Shown here: positions 1 through 6,602 of the stretch, in pieces
Layout: every line of letters begins with the position of its first letter
How positions within the stretch are numbered: the first letter of the stretch is position 1
Assembly: GCA_027729865.1 (NCBI GenBank)
Contig: JAQCBM010000007.1
Span: 1-20,667 of the forward strand
Reading direction: 5' to 3'
Origin: Actinomycetota bacterium
GTDB taxonomy: Bacteria; Actinomycetota; Actinomycetes; S36-B12
Length of the DNA stretch: 20,667 nt
The notes under the pieces: model-generated
Seen by the model: the letters and a program-made list of their open reading frames with translations, nothing else
What the model was told of the DNA's origin: nothing
Database searches by the model: none
Translations under genes and position numbers: made by a program

Positions 1-2246
1 TCGTGACCGAGCCGAGCCCACATGTCCTCAGCGGTGTACGGGGCGACGAGCGAGAGCATGATCGCAACGGCCTCCGCGCCCTCGCGTACCGCAGGATCAT
101 CGGGTCCAGGGCCGGAGTCGATGGCCTTGCGCAGCACGTTCACCAATTCCATGAAGCGCGCAACAGCCACGTTGAACCGGAAGGTTTCGACCGCGAGAGC
201 TGCATCGTGCAGCGCGCGGTGGGTTGCCTTGCGAACGGCGAGATCACCGGTGGCTGGATCGACGCCCGGGGCGGAGGTGACGTCGCCGGACAGCCGCCAC
301 GCGCGCGCCAGGAACTTGGTGGAGCCCGCGGGTGAAACATCGGCCCAATCGACGTCATCTTCGGGAGGACCGGAGAAGACCATGGACAAACGAATGGCAT
401 CGACACCGTGCGCACCGAGCTCATCGGACAATCGCACCAGGTTGCCGCGCGACTTACTCATGGCCGAACCTTCCATGATCACCATGCCCTGGTTGAGCAG
501 GCGGGTGAACGGCTCGTTGAAGTCGACCAATCCCATGTCGTTCAGGACCTTGGTGAAGAAGCGGCTATACAGAAGATGCAAGATCGCGTGGGTAACGCCG
601 CCCACGTACTGGTCTACCGGCAGCCACTCGCGCACCTTCGCCGGATCGAACGCGGCGGTCTCATCGTGGGGATCGACATAACGCAGGTAGTACCAAGACG
701 AATCGACGAAGGTGTCCATCGTGTCCGGATCGCGCGTTGCCTCGCCGCCGCACTGCGGACAGGCAACGTTCGCCCACCCGGTGGCAGCGCCCAGCGGTGA
801 TGTGCCCTTCGGCTTGAGGTCCAAACCCTCGGCCGGCGGCAACTTCACCGGAAGTTGAGCGTCGGGAACTGGAACCTCTCCGCACGAGGGGCAATGGATG
901 ATCGGGATGGGTGTTCCCCAGTAGCGCTGACGCGAGATGAGCCAGTCGCGTAGGCGGTAGTTGACCGCTTCCTTGCCGGTGCCGCGCTCCGCCAGGATCT
1001 CGATGATCTTCGCGATCGCCTCTTCTTTGTTCAGACCATCCAGCGGACCGGAGTTGATGTGCAGGCCGTCGTCGGCGGTTGCTTCCCACGTGACCGACGG
1101 ATCCTCACCGGCGTCAACCACCACGCGCACCGGAAGATCGAATGCCTTCGCGAAATCCAAGTCGCGCTGATCGTGCGCAGGTACCGCCATGATCGCGCCG
1201 GTGCCGTAATCGGCAAGGACGTAGTCCGATGCCCACACCGGAATGCGCTCACCGTTCACCGGGTTGATCGCGTAGCGCTGCAAGAACACACCGCTCTTCT
1301 CACGCGAGGAGTCCAGGCGATCCATCTCCGAGATCTGCTTCACCTTTTCCAGGTATTGCGCGAACTCGGCTTCTGCCGGAGTGCCTGCGGCGAGTTCAGC
1401 AGCAAGATCGGAGTCCGCGGCGACGACGAAGAACGTCGCGCCATACAACGTGTCCGGGCGCGTTGTGTAAACGGTGACGGGCTCGTCGCGGCCCTCGATC
1501 ACGAAATCGACCTCGGCGCCGGTGGATCGACCGATCCAGTTGCGCTGCATGAGCAGCACCTTCTCCGGCCATGCGCCTTCGAGTTGGGCCATGTCGTCAA
1601 GAAGGCGATCGGCGTAATCGGTGATCTTCAAGTACCACTGCGTGAGCTTCTTCTTGGTGACTGCGGTGTCGCAGCGTTCGCACAGTCCAGCGACCACCTG
1701 CTCGTTGGCGAGCACGGTCTGGCATTCCGGGCACCAGTTGACGTTGCTTGCTTTGCGATACGCCAGCCCGCGCTTGAACATCTGCAGGAAGAACCACTGG
1801 TTCCAGTGGTAGTACTCCGGATCGCAGGTGTTGAGGACTCGATCCCAGTCGAAGCTGCACGCGTACCGGCGCATGGATGATTTCTGCTGGGCGATGTTGT
1901 CGTAGGTCCAGCGCACCGGATCCTCGCCGCGACGGATGGCGGCGTTCTCCGCGGGCAGACCGAAGGCATCCCAGCCGATCGGATGCATCACGTTGAAACC
2001 CTTTTGCACCCAATAGCGGGCGATCACATCGCCCAGCGCGTACGCCTCCGCGTGACCCATATGCAGATCACCTGAGGGGTAGGGGAACATGTCCAGCACG
2101 TACTTCTTAGGCCGATCATCGTTCGGCAGACCCGAACGGAAGGGTGCGAGCTCGTCCCAGACCGGCAGCCAACGCTCTTGGATAGCGGTGAAGTTGTAGC
2201 GGTTCTCGTCGCTATCCGCGGCTGGCGTATCGGCTGGGCTAGTCAT
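1..2246 (-). CDS. leuS: Leucyl-tRNA synthetase, N-terminal 748 residues (3' end outside window)
   Basis: Class I aminoacyl-tRNA synthetase that charges tRNA-Leu with leucine in the cytoplasm. The reading frame is open from the ATG at 2246 to the left edge, so about 748 residues are present and the C-terminal part of the anticodon-binding region is missing. Seen in order: the HIGH signature as HMGH (residues 62-65), a zinc-type insertion with paired cysteines (NWCPEC ... CERC), the CP1 editing domain ([14 protein letters not shown] and AVPAHDQRD), a second Cys-rich patch, and the KMSKS loop as AMSKS (residues 595-599). The last visible residues, PYTAEDMW, are typical of the anticodon-binding helices. 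The start overlaps the stop of the upstream octT gene (ATGA), which suggests translational coupling. Identification is secure. Confidence 0.97.
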   Translation of the reverse strand, partial: MTSPADTPAADSDENRYNFTAIQERWLPVWDELAPFRSGLPNDDRPKKYVLDMFPYPSGDLHMGHAEAYALGDVIARYWVQKGFNVMHPIGWDAFGLPAENAAIRRGEDPVRWTYDNIAQQKSSMRRYACSFDWDRVLNTCDPEYYHWNQWFFLQMFKRGLAYRKASNVNWCPECQTVLANEQVVAGLCERCDTAVTKKKLTQWYLKITDYADRLLDDMAQLEGAWPEKVLLMQRNWIGRSTGAEVDFVIEGRDEPVTVYTTRPDTLYGATFFVVAADSDLAAELAAGTPAEAEFAQYLEKVKQISEMDRLDSSREKSGVFLQRYAINPVNGERIPVWASDYVLADYGTGAIMAVPAHDQRDLDFAKAFDLPVRVVVDAGEDPSVTWEATADDGLHINSGPLDGLNKEEAIAKIIEILAERGTGKEAVNYRLRDWLISRQRYWGTPIPIIHCPSCGEVPVPDAQLPVKLPPAEGLDLKPKGTSPLGAATGWANVACPQCGGEATRDPDTMDTFVDSSWYYLRYVDPHDETAAFDPAKVREWLPVDQYVGGVTHAILHLLYSRFFTKVLNDMGLVDFNEPFTRLLNQGMVIMEGSAMSKSRGNLVRLSDELGAHGVDAIRLSMVFSGPPEDDVDWADVSPAGSTKFLARAWRLSGDVTSAPGVDPATGDLAVRKATHRALHDAALAVETFRFNVAVARFMELVNVLRKAIDSGPGPDDPAVREGAEAVAIMLSLVAPYTAEDMWARLGH

Positions 2247-2974
2247 GGCCGGGCAAGACTACCCAGCACCTGGGCGCAGGCCGCGCCCACGGACGCGTGG
2301 GCTTGCCACGACCAATGCATGCCATCGGGGTTGGCGCTGCCGTCGCGCAGCCCGGGGAGCACGAAAGGGCTCGGATCGACCAGTGGAACATCGAGTCGGG
2401 TTGCGAGTTGCCGGGCGGCGGTCAGCGCGCTCGCATGATGCCGCTGGGCCGGGTAGTACGGGGAGTCGTAGGGAGTGGGGGCAAGCAGCGCGATAGAGAC
2501 GTCCGGACGCACCGCGCGAATGGCTTCGATGATGCGAGTGAGGTAGCGGTCGGTGACCTGCTGCGGCACCTGACGGAACGCGCCCCTGGTCGTGCGGATG
2601 ATGGTTGGGGTGAGGTCGCGGTATGCGGCGCGGAGGCGTCGTCGTAGTCCACCGGGGCGTACGTAGGGAATCGTGTTGCGCAACCACACCGGAATCGACG
2701 CGGGTAATTGATCCATGCCGCCGAGGCCGATCAGGACGTAATCCGCGCGCGGCAGGTAGACGCCATAGGCGACCGGATCCTTAGTGAGGGCCCACCACCC
2801 ATCGCGTGAGGTCCAACCCTCGCGGGCGAGAAGGTCCACCTGCGCGTCGAGCTCTTTGGCGCACACCTGGGGGTAGAGGCGGGGGTCGGTGGGAACCTCG
2901 ATGCGCTCGGGGCCGTGGAAGGCGAGCGAATCGGCGATCACCAGCAGATGGCGCGCCGGAGAGTGAGCGGACAC
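2243..2974 (-). CDS. octT: SGNH-fold acyltransferase, OctT-like (diglucosylglycerate octanoyltransferase family)
   Basis: 243-residue SGNH/GDSL-type protein. The nucleophile block is IADSLAF with Ser16, the oxyanion block is GLGGMD (residues 83-88), and the C-terminal catalytic pair sits in NPDGMH (Asp217, His220). No signal peptide or membrane segment is visible, so it is probably cytosolic. The overall pattern (ADSLxFHGP, TDPRLxP, [15 protein letters not shown], GxPYxRP, NPDGxHW) matches what I recall of mycobacterial OctT (Rv2418c), which octanoylates diglucosylglycerate at the start of methylglucose lipopolysaccharide synthesis. In mycobacteria it lies beside gpgP; here gpgP is 1.8 kb upstream. 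The start is GTG at 2974 with AGGA upstream. The SGNH fold is secure; the octanoyl substrate is inferred from family and context. Confidence 0.75.
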   Translation of the reverse strand: MSAHSPARHLLVIADSLAFHGPERIEVPTDPRLYPQVCAKELDAQVDLLAREGWTSRDGWWALTKDPVAYGVYLPRADYVLIGLGGMDQLPASIPVWLRNTIPYVRPGGLRRRLRAAYRDLTPTIIRTTRGAFRQVPQQVTDRYLTRIIEAIRAVRPDVSIALLAPTPYDSPYYPAQRHHASALTAARQLATRLDVPLVDPSPFVLPGLRDGSANPDGMHWSWQAHASVGAACAQVLGSLARP

Positions 2975-3011
2975 AGGCGCATCCTGGCAGTGCCCCCACC
3001 CCTCCCCCGTT

Positions 3012-3078
3012 TTTCCCTGTATCCGGGAAATTCGTGCTCTCCGCCCCCGTTTCCGGGAAGTTCGTGCTCTTCTTCCCG
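3012..3078. repeat. Two to three degenerate copies of a palindromic repeat, left cluster
   Basis: The first copy (3012-3030) reads TTTCCC-TGTATCC-GGGAAA and differs by one base from the palindrome found at 4678-4696. The second (about 3046-3060) is degenerate on its left arm. Both are followed by TTCGTGCTCT, giving an 18/19-identical direct repeat at 3022-3040 and 3052-3070 with a 30-bp period. TCTTCCCG at 3071-3078 looks like the start of a third copy. The cluster lies in the 157-bp gap between divergent octT and the EamA gene. No T-run follows on either strand, so it is not an ordinary terminator. Confidence 0.8.
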
Positions 3079-3117
3079 ACCTTCACTCGCCAGCAGCGCC
3101 GTCCCGTCGGCCAGGCG

Positions 3118-3123
3118 TACAGT
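3118..3123 (+). promoter_or_regulatory. Candidate -10 box for a leaderless EamA transcript
   Basis: TACAGT fits the TANNNT consensus of the main actinobacterial sigma factor. It ends 8 bases before the GTG at 3132, which would place transcription start at or next to the start codon. No Shine-Dalgarno sequence precedes that GTG (the bases are gcgccctc), as expected for a leaderless message. I see no convincing -35 box. Confidence 0.35.
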
Positions 3124-3131
3124 GCGCCCTC

Positions 3132-4013
3132 GTGACTGCTCGGGGTTGGGCGCTGTTCATCGCGCTTTCGGTGCTGTGGGGAATCCCGTACCTGTTCATC
3201 AAGATCGCCGTGGAGACCCTCTCCCCCGCGATGGTGGTGTGGGTGCGCGTCGCCTTGGGTGCGGCGATCTTGATACCCATCGTGCTTGCGCGCGGGGACA
3301 TCAAGCGCCTGAACATGACCGACTGGTCGTGGATCGTGGTGTTCGCGTTCGTGGAGATCGCGCTGCCATTCGGCGCGCTGTCCTACGCCGAGATCCGACT
3401 GTCGAGTTCCACCACCGCGATCTTGATCGCCGCAGTTCCGATCGTTGCTGCGGTGATCGGTTGGCGAATTGGGATTGATGATCGCGTGACGAAATCGCGC
3501 GCGATCGGGCTAGCGATCGGTGTGCTCGGCGTTGTAACGCTGGTGGGTATCGACATCAGAGGCGATGACTGGCTCAGCGTGGCCGCATTGGGCATAACCG
3601 TGGTGGGTTATGCATTCGGACCGATGATCGTTGCGACCAAACTGTCGCGAGCGCCTGCATTGACCGTCATCACGATGGCGCTACTCATCAACGCAATCGC
3701 GTACGCGCCGCTTGCATGGGTGACCCGGCCCAGTGGCGCGGTGCCTGTGGAAGCCTGGTGGTCCGTGGTGATCCTGGGCGTCTTCTGCACGGCACTTGCA
3801 TTCATCACGTTCTTCGCGTTGATCGCTGAGGCCGGTCCATCACGCACGACGGTCATCACCTTCATCGCGCCTGCCGTGGCGCTGTTGCTCGGTGTGGCAA
3901 TCTTGTCCGAGCCAATCACCTGGGGAATCGTCGTCGGCTTCCCGCTCGTCATCCTCGGTTCCTACCTGGCCACACGCAAAGGTCCCTCAGTAGAGGCCGA
4001 ACCGCACGCGTAA
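3132..4013 (+). CDS. EamA (DMT superfamily) transporter
   Basis: 293-residue integral membrane protein of the drug/metabolite transporter superfamily. It has about ten hydrophobic segments arranged as two EamA repeats (roughly residues 5-140 and 145-285). The first repeat opens with ALSVLWGIPYLFIK and includes the typical ALSYAEIRLSSSTTAILIA. The second holds the C-terminal motif ALAFITFFALIAEAGPSRTT followed by FIAPAVALLLGVAILSEPIT. Such proteins export or exchange small metabolites, but the sequence does not reveal the substrate. It is one of only two plus-strand genes here, divergent from octT and followed after 12 bases by the I42 inhibitor gene, with which it probably shares a transcript. 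The GTG start lacks a ribosome-binding site and may be leaderless. Confidence 0.9.
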   Translation: MTARGWALFIALSVLWGIPYLFIKIAVETLSPAMVVWVRVALGAAILIPIVLARGDIKRLNMTDWSWIVVFAFVEIALPFGALSYAEIRLSSSTTAILIAAVPIVAAVIGWRIGIDDRVTKSRAIGLAIGVLGVVTLVGIDIRGDDWLSVAALGITVVGYAFGPMIVATKLSRAPALTVITMALLINAIAYAPLAWVTRPSGAVPVEAWWSVVILGVFCTALAFITFFALIAEAGPSRTTVITFIAPAVALLLGVAILSEPITWGIVVGFPLVILGSYLATRKGPSVEAEPHA

Positions 4014-4025
4014 ATGTGATTGGGT

Positions 4026-4439
4026 ATGGCCATGAACTCGATCATTCGAATCACAAGCACCCTGTTCATCGCCTTGGCTATGGCCCTGGGCATGTCTGTC
4101 GGCGCCGCTCAGGCCAAGGAAGACGTGACGTTGACGTTGACCGAACTGCCGGGGCAGATCCGACTGATTCCTGGCGAAGCGGTCGAGCTTCGACTGGAGA
4201 CCAACCGCACCACGGGATACACCTGGAAGGCCAAAGTCCGCGGAGACAAGCAAGCCGTCTCGGTTGGCAAGGGCATGTACACAGCTCCTGAGACAGATCT
4301 GGTGGGAGCGCCCGGAACCACCTCGTGGATGATCATCGCCGAAGAGCCCGGCACGGCCACCGTGCGCATCGTGGCTACTCCGCCTGGCGGAGGTGCCGCG
4401 TCCGTCAGCAAGTTGAAGGTAATCGTGATGAAGGGCTGA
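4026..4439 (+). CDS. Secreted chagasin-like (I42 family) cysteine protease inhibitor
   Basis: 137 residues from the ATG at 4026; ATG 4032 (MNS) and TTG 4020 are alternative starts. The N-terminus is a signal peptide: a few polar residues, the hydrophobic run TLFIALAMALGMSVGA, and an AQA-KE cleavage site near residue 30. There is no lipobox. The mature part has the first two inhibitory loops of the I42 fold: NRTTGYTW (residues 60-67, compare NPTTGY/F) and GAPGTTSW (94-101). The third loop, normally an RPW-type motif, is only TPPGGG here, so activity is not assured. Family members block papain-like cysteine proteases. The ribosome-binding site is weak, and the gene probably depends on the EamA message 12 bases upstream. 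A strong terminator follows. Confidence 0.8.
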   Translation: MAMNSIIRITSTLFIALAMALGMSVGAAQAKEDVTLTLTELPGQIRLIPGEAVELRLETNRTTGYTWKAKVRGDKQAVSVGKGMYTAPETDLVGAPGTTSWMIIAEEPGTATVRIVATPPGGGAASVSKLKVIVMKG

Positions 4440-4467
4440 CACGCCCTCGTTGACGCCTGAACAAGCG

Positions 4468-4503
4468 ACGCCCCACCCTTCGTTTGGAGGGTGGGGCGTT
4501 TTC
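4468..4503 (+). terminator. Rho-independent terminator after the EamA-I42 pair
   Basis: A perfect 12-bp stem (ACGCCCCACCCT at 4468-4479 pairs with AGGGTGGGGCGT at 4488-4499) encloses an 8-base loop and runs into TTTT. It begins 28 bases after the inhibitor stop codon. Read on the minus strand the stem is not followed by a T-run, so it acts mainly on the plus-strand operon, though it could also slow read-through from the tRNA gene. Confidence 0.85.
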
Positions 4504-4530
4504 TGCGCGGAGTGATATCCCGAATTTCGG

Positions 4531-4603
4531 TGGAGCTGAGGGGACTCGAACCCCTGACCCCCTCCATGCCATGGAGGTGCGCTACCAGCTGCGCTACAGC
4601 CCC
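4531..4603 (-). tRNA. tRNA-Ala (anticodon GGC)
   Basis: A 73-base cloverleaf ending at discriminator A. The acceptor stem GGGGCTG/CAGCTCC is fully paired and includes the G3:U70 wobble that identifies alanine tRNAs. The D stem is GCGC/GCGC, the anticodon stem CCTCC/GGAGG with loop ATGGCAT (GGC at 4568-4570, reading GCC), the variable loop GGGTC, and the T stem AGGGG/CCCCT with loop TTCGAGT. CCA is not encoded: CCG follows the discriminator. It stands alone between gpgP and the convergent I42 gene. Confidence 0.97.
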
Positions 4604-4620
4604 GAAACGAGCGAATCGGA

Positions 4621-4626
4621 AGCATA
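4621..4626 (-). promoter_or_regulatory. Candidate -10 box for tRNA-Ala
   Basis: On the minus strand this reads TATGCT, a TANNNT match, ending 17 bases before the first base of the tRNA. That would give a 5' leader of about 10 bases. No good -35 box is seen at the expected distance, so the call is tentative. Confidence 0.35.
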
Positions 4627-4678
4627 CCCCTCGGGAGACAACGTGAGGCAGCCGGATGCTGGGACGAACGCGTTCTTC

Positions 4679-4726
4679 TTCCCGGTATCCGGGAAAAGCG
4701 AAGCAGATTTCCCGGATACCGGGAAA
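4679..4726. repeat. Head-to-head pair of palindromic repeats, right cluster
   Basis: Copy A (4679-4695) is TTCCCGG-TAT-CCGGGAA. Copy B (4708-4726) is TTTCCCGG-ATA-CCGGGAAA. Each is a near-perfect hairpin alone, and they point in opposite directions. Together, 4679-4696 and 4708-4725 form an 18-bp perfect inverted repeat with an 11-base loop. The pair lies between the gpgP stop and the tRNA-Ala promoter region. There is no T-run on either side. The unit matches the cluster at 3012-3078. Confidence 0.9.
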
Positions 4727-4752
4727 AACGCCGAGCTGAGCAAAGCAGCTGG

Positions 4753-5409
4753 TTAGCGGTCGTCGGCGAGGGCGGGGGTGGGAAGTGAGCCCGCGTTGTA
4801 TTCCTGCAAACGCCAGGCTGGACCGTGGCCGGTCGTGTTCTCGGTGAGTATCGACCAGGCGCAGTTACTCAGCACACCCAGGCAGGCCCAGTTCTGCGGC
4901 GGTAACTCCAGCAGCGCACCGATCGCAGCGCGGGCGGAGCCACCGTGCGTGGCGACCACGAGAGTTCCCTGGGGAGGCAGTTCGCCCACGTAGTCGTTGA
5001 TCGCCTCGACCATGCGTTCGGCAACCTCGATGCGCGTTTCGCCGCCGCCGGGACGGGCGTGGGAATCCGACGCCCACTGCGCAACGGTATCGCCGTAGGT
5101 GGCCAGCAATTCGGGTCGGCGCAGACCTTCCCACTCCCCCGCGAACGTCTCGCGCAAGCGTTCATCGCTGATGACTTCGAGATCGGTGAGATCAGCCAGC
5201 GCCTGCGCGGTGGCGAACGCACGAGATAGATCGCTGGAAATGATCCGGCTCGGTGTGAGGTGCACCAACAAGCTCGCGGCACGCTGCGCTTGGGCGCGGC
5301 CTTCGTCGTCGAGTTCGATATCGGATTGACCCTGGAAGCGGCGTTCGGCGTTCCAGGCGGTGCGACCGTGTCGCCATAAGACGATGCGTCGCTCGTGGCG
5401 ATCAATCAC
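4753..5409 (-). CDS. gpgP: Histidine phosphatase, GpgP-like (glucosyl-3-phosphoglycerate phosphatase)
   Basis: 218-residue histidine phosphatase (phosphoglycerate mutase superfamily). Seen: the RHG motif with nucleophile His14, SSDLSRA (Arg63), the acid/base Glu87 in RLRET, and the second catalytic His155 in ATHGG. LPxxNWxxLGxxxNCAW near the C-terminus matches what I recall of mycobacterial GpgP (Rv2419c), which dephosphorylates glucosyl-3-phosphoglycerate to glucosylglycerate. The position right after nadD-rsfS is also the mycobacterial arrangement. The GTG start overlaps the end of rsfS by 8 bases, implying coupled translation. The superfamily is certain. The exact substrate is inferred, and no glucosyl-3-phosphoglycerate synthase gene is in the window. 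Confidence 0.78.
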   Translation of the reverse strand: MIDRHERRIVLWRHGRTAWNAERRFQGQSDIELDDEGRAQAQRAASLLVHLTPSRIISSDLSRAFATAQALADLTDLEVISDERLRETFAGEWEGLRRPELLATYGDTVAQWASDSHARPGGGETRIEVAERMVEAINDYVGELPPQGTLVVATHGGSARAAIGALLELPPQNWACLGVLSNCAWSILTENTTGHGPAWRLQEYNAGSLPTPALADDR

Positions 5410-5797
5410 CGGCCGGTCCTGCAGTTTGACCGGACGTGACGGTCTCGGGGAGCTCGATCAACGGACAGTCTTTCCACAGCCGCTCGATCGCGTAGTGGAT
5501 GCGGTCCTCGGCCTGCTGCACGTGCACCACAACATCGCCGAAGTCCAGGAGCACCCAGTGCGTGTCTTTGAGGCCTTCGCGGCGGATGGGTTTGATGCCA
5601 CTCGCGTGCAGTTTCTCCTCGATTGCATCGACGATCGCCTTGACTTGCCGTTCGTTGGCTGCCGAGCAGATGACGAACACATCGGTGATGACCAACTGCT
5701 CGCTGACATCGATGGCGATGATGTCGGTTGCAAGTTTGTCCGATGCGGCCTGGGCGGCGGCGATCGCGGTTTCGACTGATTCGGACGCTGCCGTCAT
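5402..5797 (-). CDS. rsfS: Ribosomal silencing factor RsfS
   Basis: 131-residue protein of the RsfS/Iojap/DUF143 family. It binds ribosomal protein uL14 and blocks joining of the 30S and 50S subunits when nutrients are scarce. The family core is plain: [20 protein letters not shown], then [16 protein letters not shown], then [20 protein letters not shown]. The ATG at 5797 is chosen because it overlaps the nadD stop as ATGA and starts just before the conserved region; a longer frame to 5836 would lie inside nadD. It is sandwiched between nadD (4-base overlap) and gpgP (8-base overlap), so the three are probably translated as a coupled unit. Confidence 0.95.
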   Translation of the reverse strand: MTAASESVETAIAAAQAASDKLATDIIAIDVSEQLVITDVFVICSAANERQVKAIVDAIEEKLHASGIKPIRREGLKDTHWVLLDFGDVVVHVQQAEDRIHYAIERLWKDCPLIELPETVTSGQTAGPAGD

Positions 5798-6384
5798 GAG
5801 TGCTCTTTCGTGTAGAGGCGCTTTTTGCGGATCCACCGGGCCACCCCTTCGGGCACCAGGTAATCAATGGGCTTCTCTTCGGCCACCCGGGAACGAATAT
5901 CGCTACTGGATATAGCAAGGGCTGGGATCTCGATAAGCGTCACTACCCCGTCCGGAAGTCCGGGATCGGTGAGCTTGTGTCCGGGTCGAGTCACACCCAC
6001 CAGGTGCGCGCGATCGATGATGCCGTCGGGGTCGTGCCAGCCGACGATCTCGGCGAGCGCATCCGCTCCGGTAATGAAGAACCACTCAGCCGGTGAGTTC
6101 GGATGGTTCGTGGCGTACTGCTCTTGCAGATCGCGCAGGGTGTCAACGGTGTAGGTGGGACCCTCACGATCGATATCCACGCGCGAGACCTCGAAGCGGG
6201 TATCGGCAGCAGTGGCGATGACGGTCATGAGGTAGCGGTCCTCACCCGAGGTTGCGGTTCGGTTCTTGTGCCACGGAAGGCCGGTGGGGGTGAAGATCAC
6301 GCGCTGGAGGCCGAAGCGATGGGCCACCTCAGAGGCCGCAACCAGGTGTCCATGGTGGATGGGGTCGAAGGTGCCACCCATCAC
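5794..6384 (-). CDS. nadD: Nicotinate-nucleotide adenylyltransferase
   Basis: Converts nicotinate mononucleotide and ATP to deamido-NAD in NAD biosynthesis. Seen: the nucleotidyltransferase motif [11 protein letters not shown] at the N-terminus, the substrate-binding HKN in [14 protein letters not shown], and the C-terminal ISSSDIRSR signature. From the GTG at 6384 it is 196 residues, but this start trims the first beta strand: the upstream frame encodes RRIGVMGG, as in homologues. No ATG, GTG or TTG lies between 6384 and the stop of the small upstream gene. A CTG at 6435 that overlaps that stop (CTGA) would give 213 residues and is a serious alternative. It overlaps rsfS by 4 bases. Confidence 0.93.
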   Translation of the reverse strand: MMGGTFDPIHHGHLVAASEVAHRFGLQRVIFTPTGLPWHKNRTATSGEDRYLMTVIATAADTRFEVSRVDIDREGPTYTVDTLRDLQEQYATNHPNSPAEWFFITGADALAEIVGWHDPDGIIDRAHLVGVTRPGHKLTDPGLPDGVVTLIEIPALAISSSDIRSRVAEEKPIDYLVPEGVARWIRKKRLYTKEHS

Positions 6385-6431
6385 ACCGATGCGGCGGGTG
6401 GCGGGGGCTGGACTGGCTGGTGCTGGATTGC

Positions 6432-6578
6432 TCAGCGGTCGACCTTGATCATCATGGTCACGACCAGCAGGCCAACGAGGATGCCGAAGGCGACCACCCC
6501 GAACAACCAGGCCGGAGCGCCGGCTTCACCGGCAGCCTCGCTCGCGAGGACGACAGCGTTCGTTGCAGATGACGTCAT
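6432..6578 (-). CDS. Small single-pass membrane protein (48 aa)
   Basis: A short frame from the ATG at 6578 to the TGA at 6432. The N-terminal 24 residues are rich in Ala, Ser and Glu. They are followed by a hydrophobic helix ([20 protein letters not shown], about residues 23-42) and a basic end, MIKVDR, so a single membrane span with a cytoplasmic C-terminus is likely. It sits in the 24-base-spaced gap after proA and touches the probable start of nadD. I recall short membrane proteins of this kind between proA and nadD in other actinobacteria, which supports it being real. No function can be named. No clear Shine-Dalgarno sequence is visible. Confidence 0.72.
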   Translation of the reverse strand: MTSSATNAVVLASEAAGEAGAPAWLFGVVAFGILVGLLVVTMMIKVDR

Positions 6579-6602
6579 ACGGGCACGATACCCGTTCCCC
6601 GC

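Noticed and set aside
1059..1880. Long plus-strand open frame opposite leuS
   Set aside because: It mirrors the leuS codon pattern in high-GC DNA, and its product has no recognisable domain. leuS on the other strand is unambiguous.
2915..3478. Plus-strand frame through the left repeat cluster, reading PVSGKF-like peptides
   Set aside because: The peptide repeat only reflects the palindromic DNA repeat. The frame runs out of phase through the EamA gene and is not coding.
4531..4603. tRNA-Ala as an attachment site of an integrated element
   Set aside because: No integrase gene and no second copy of the tRNA 3' end is seen in the window.
4679..4726. Bidirectional transcription terminator
   Set aside because: The stem is strong, but neither side has a T-run, and a near copy occurs in a divergent promoter gap where no terminator is needed.
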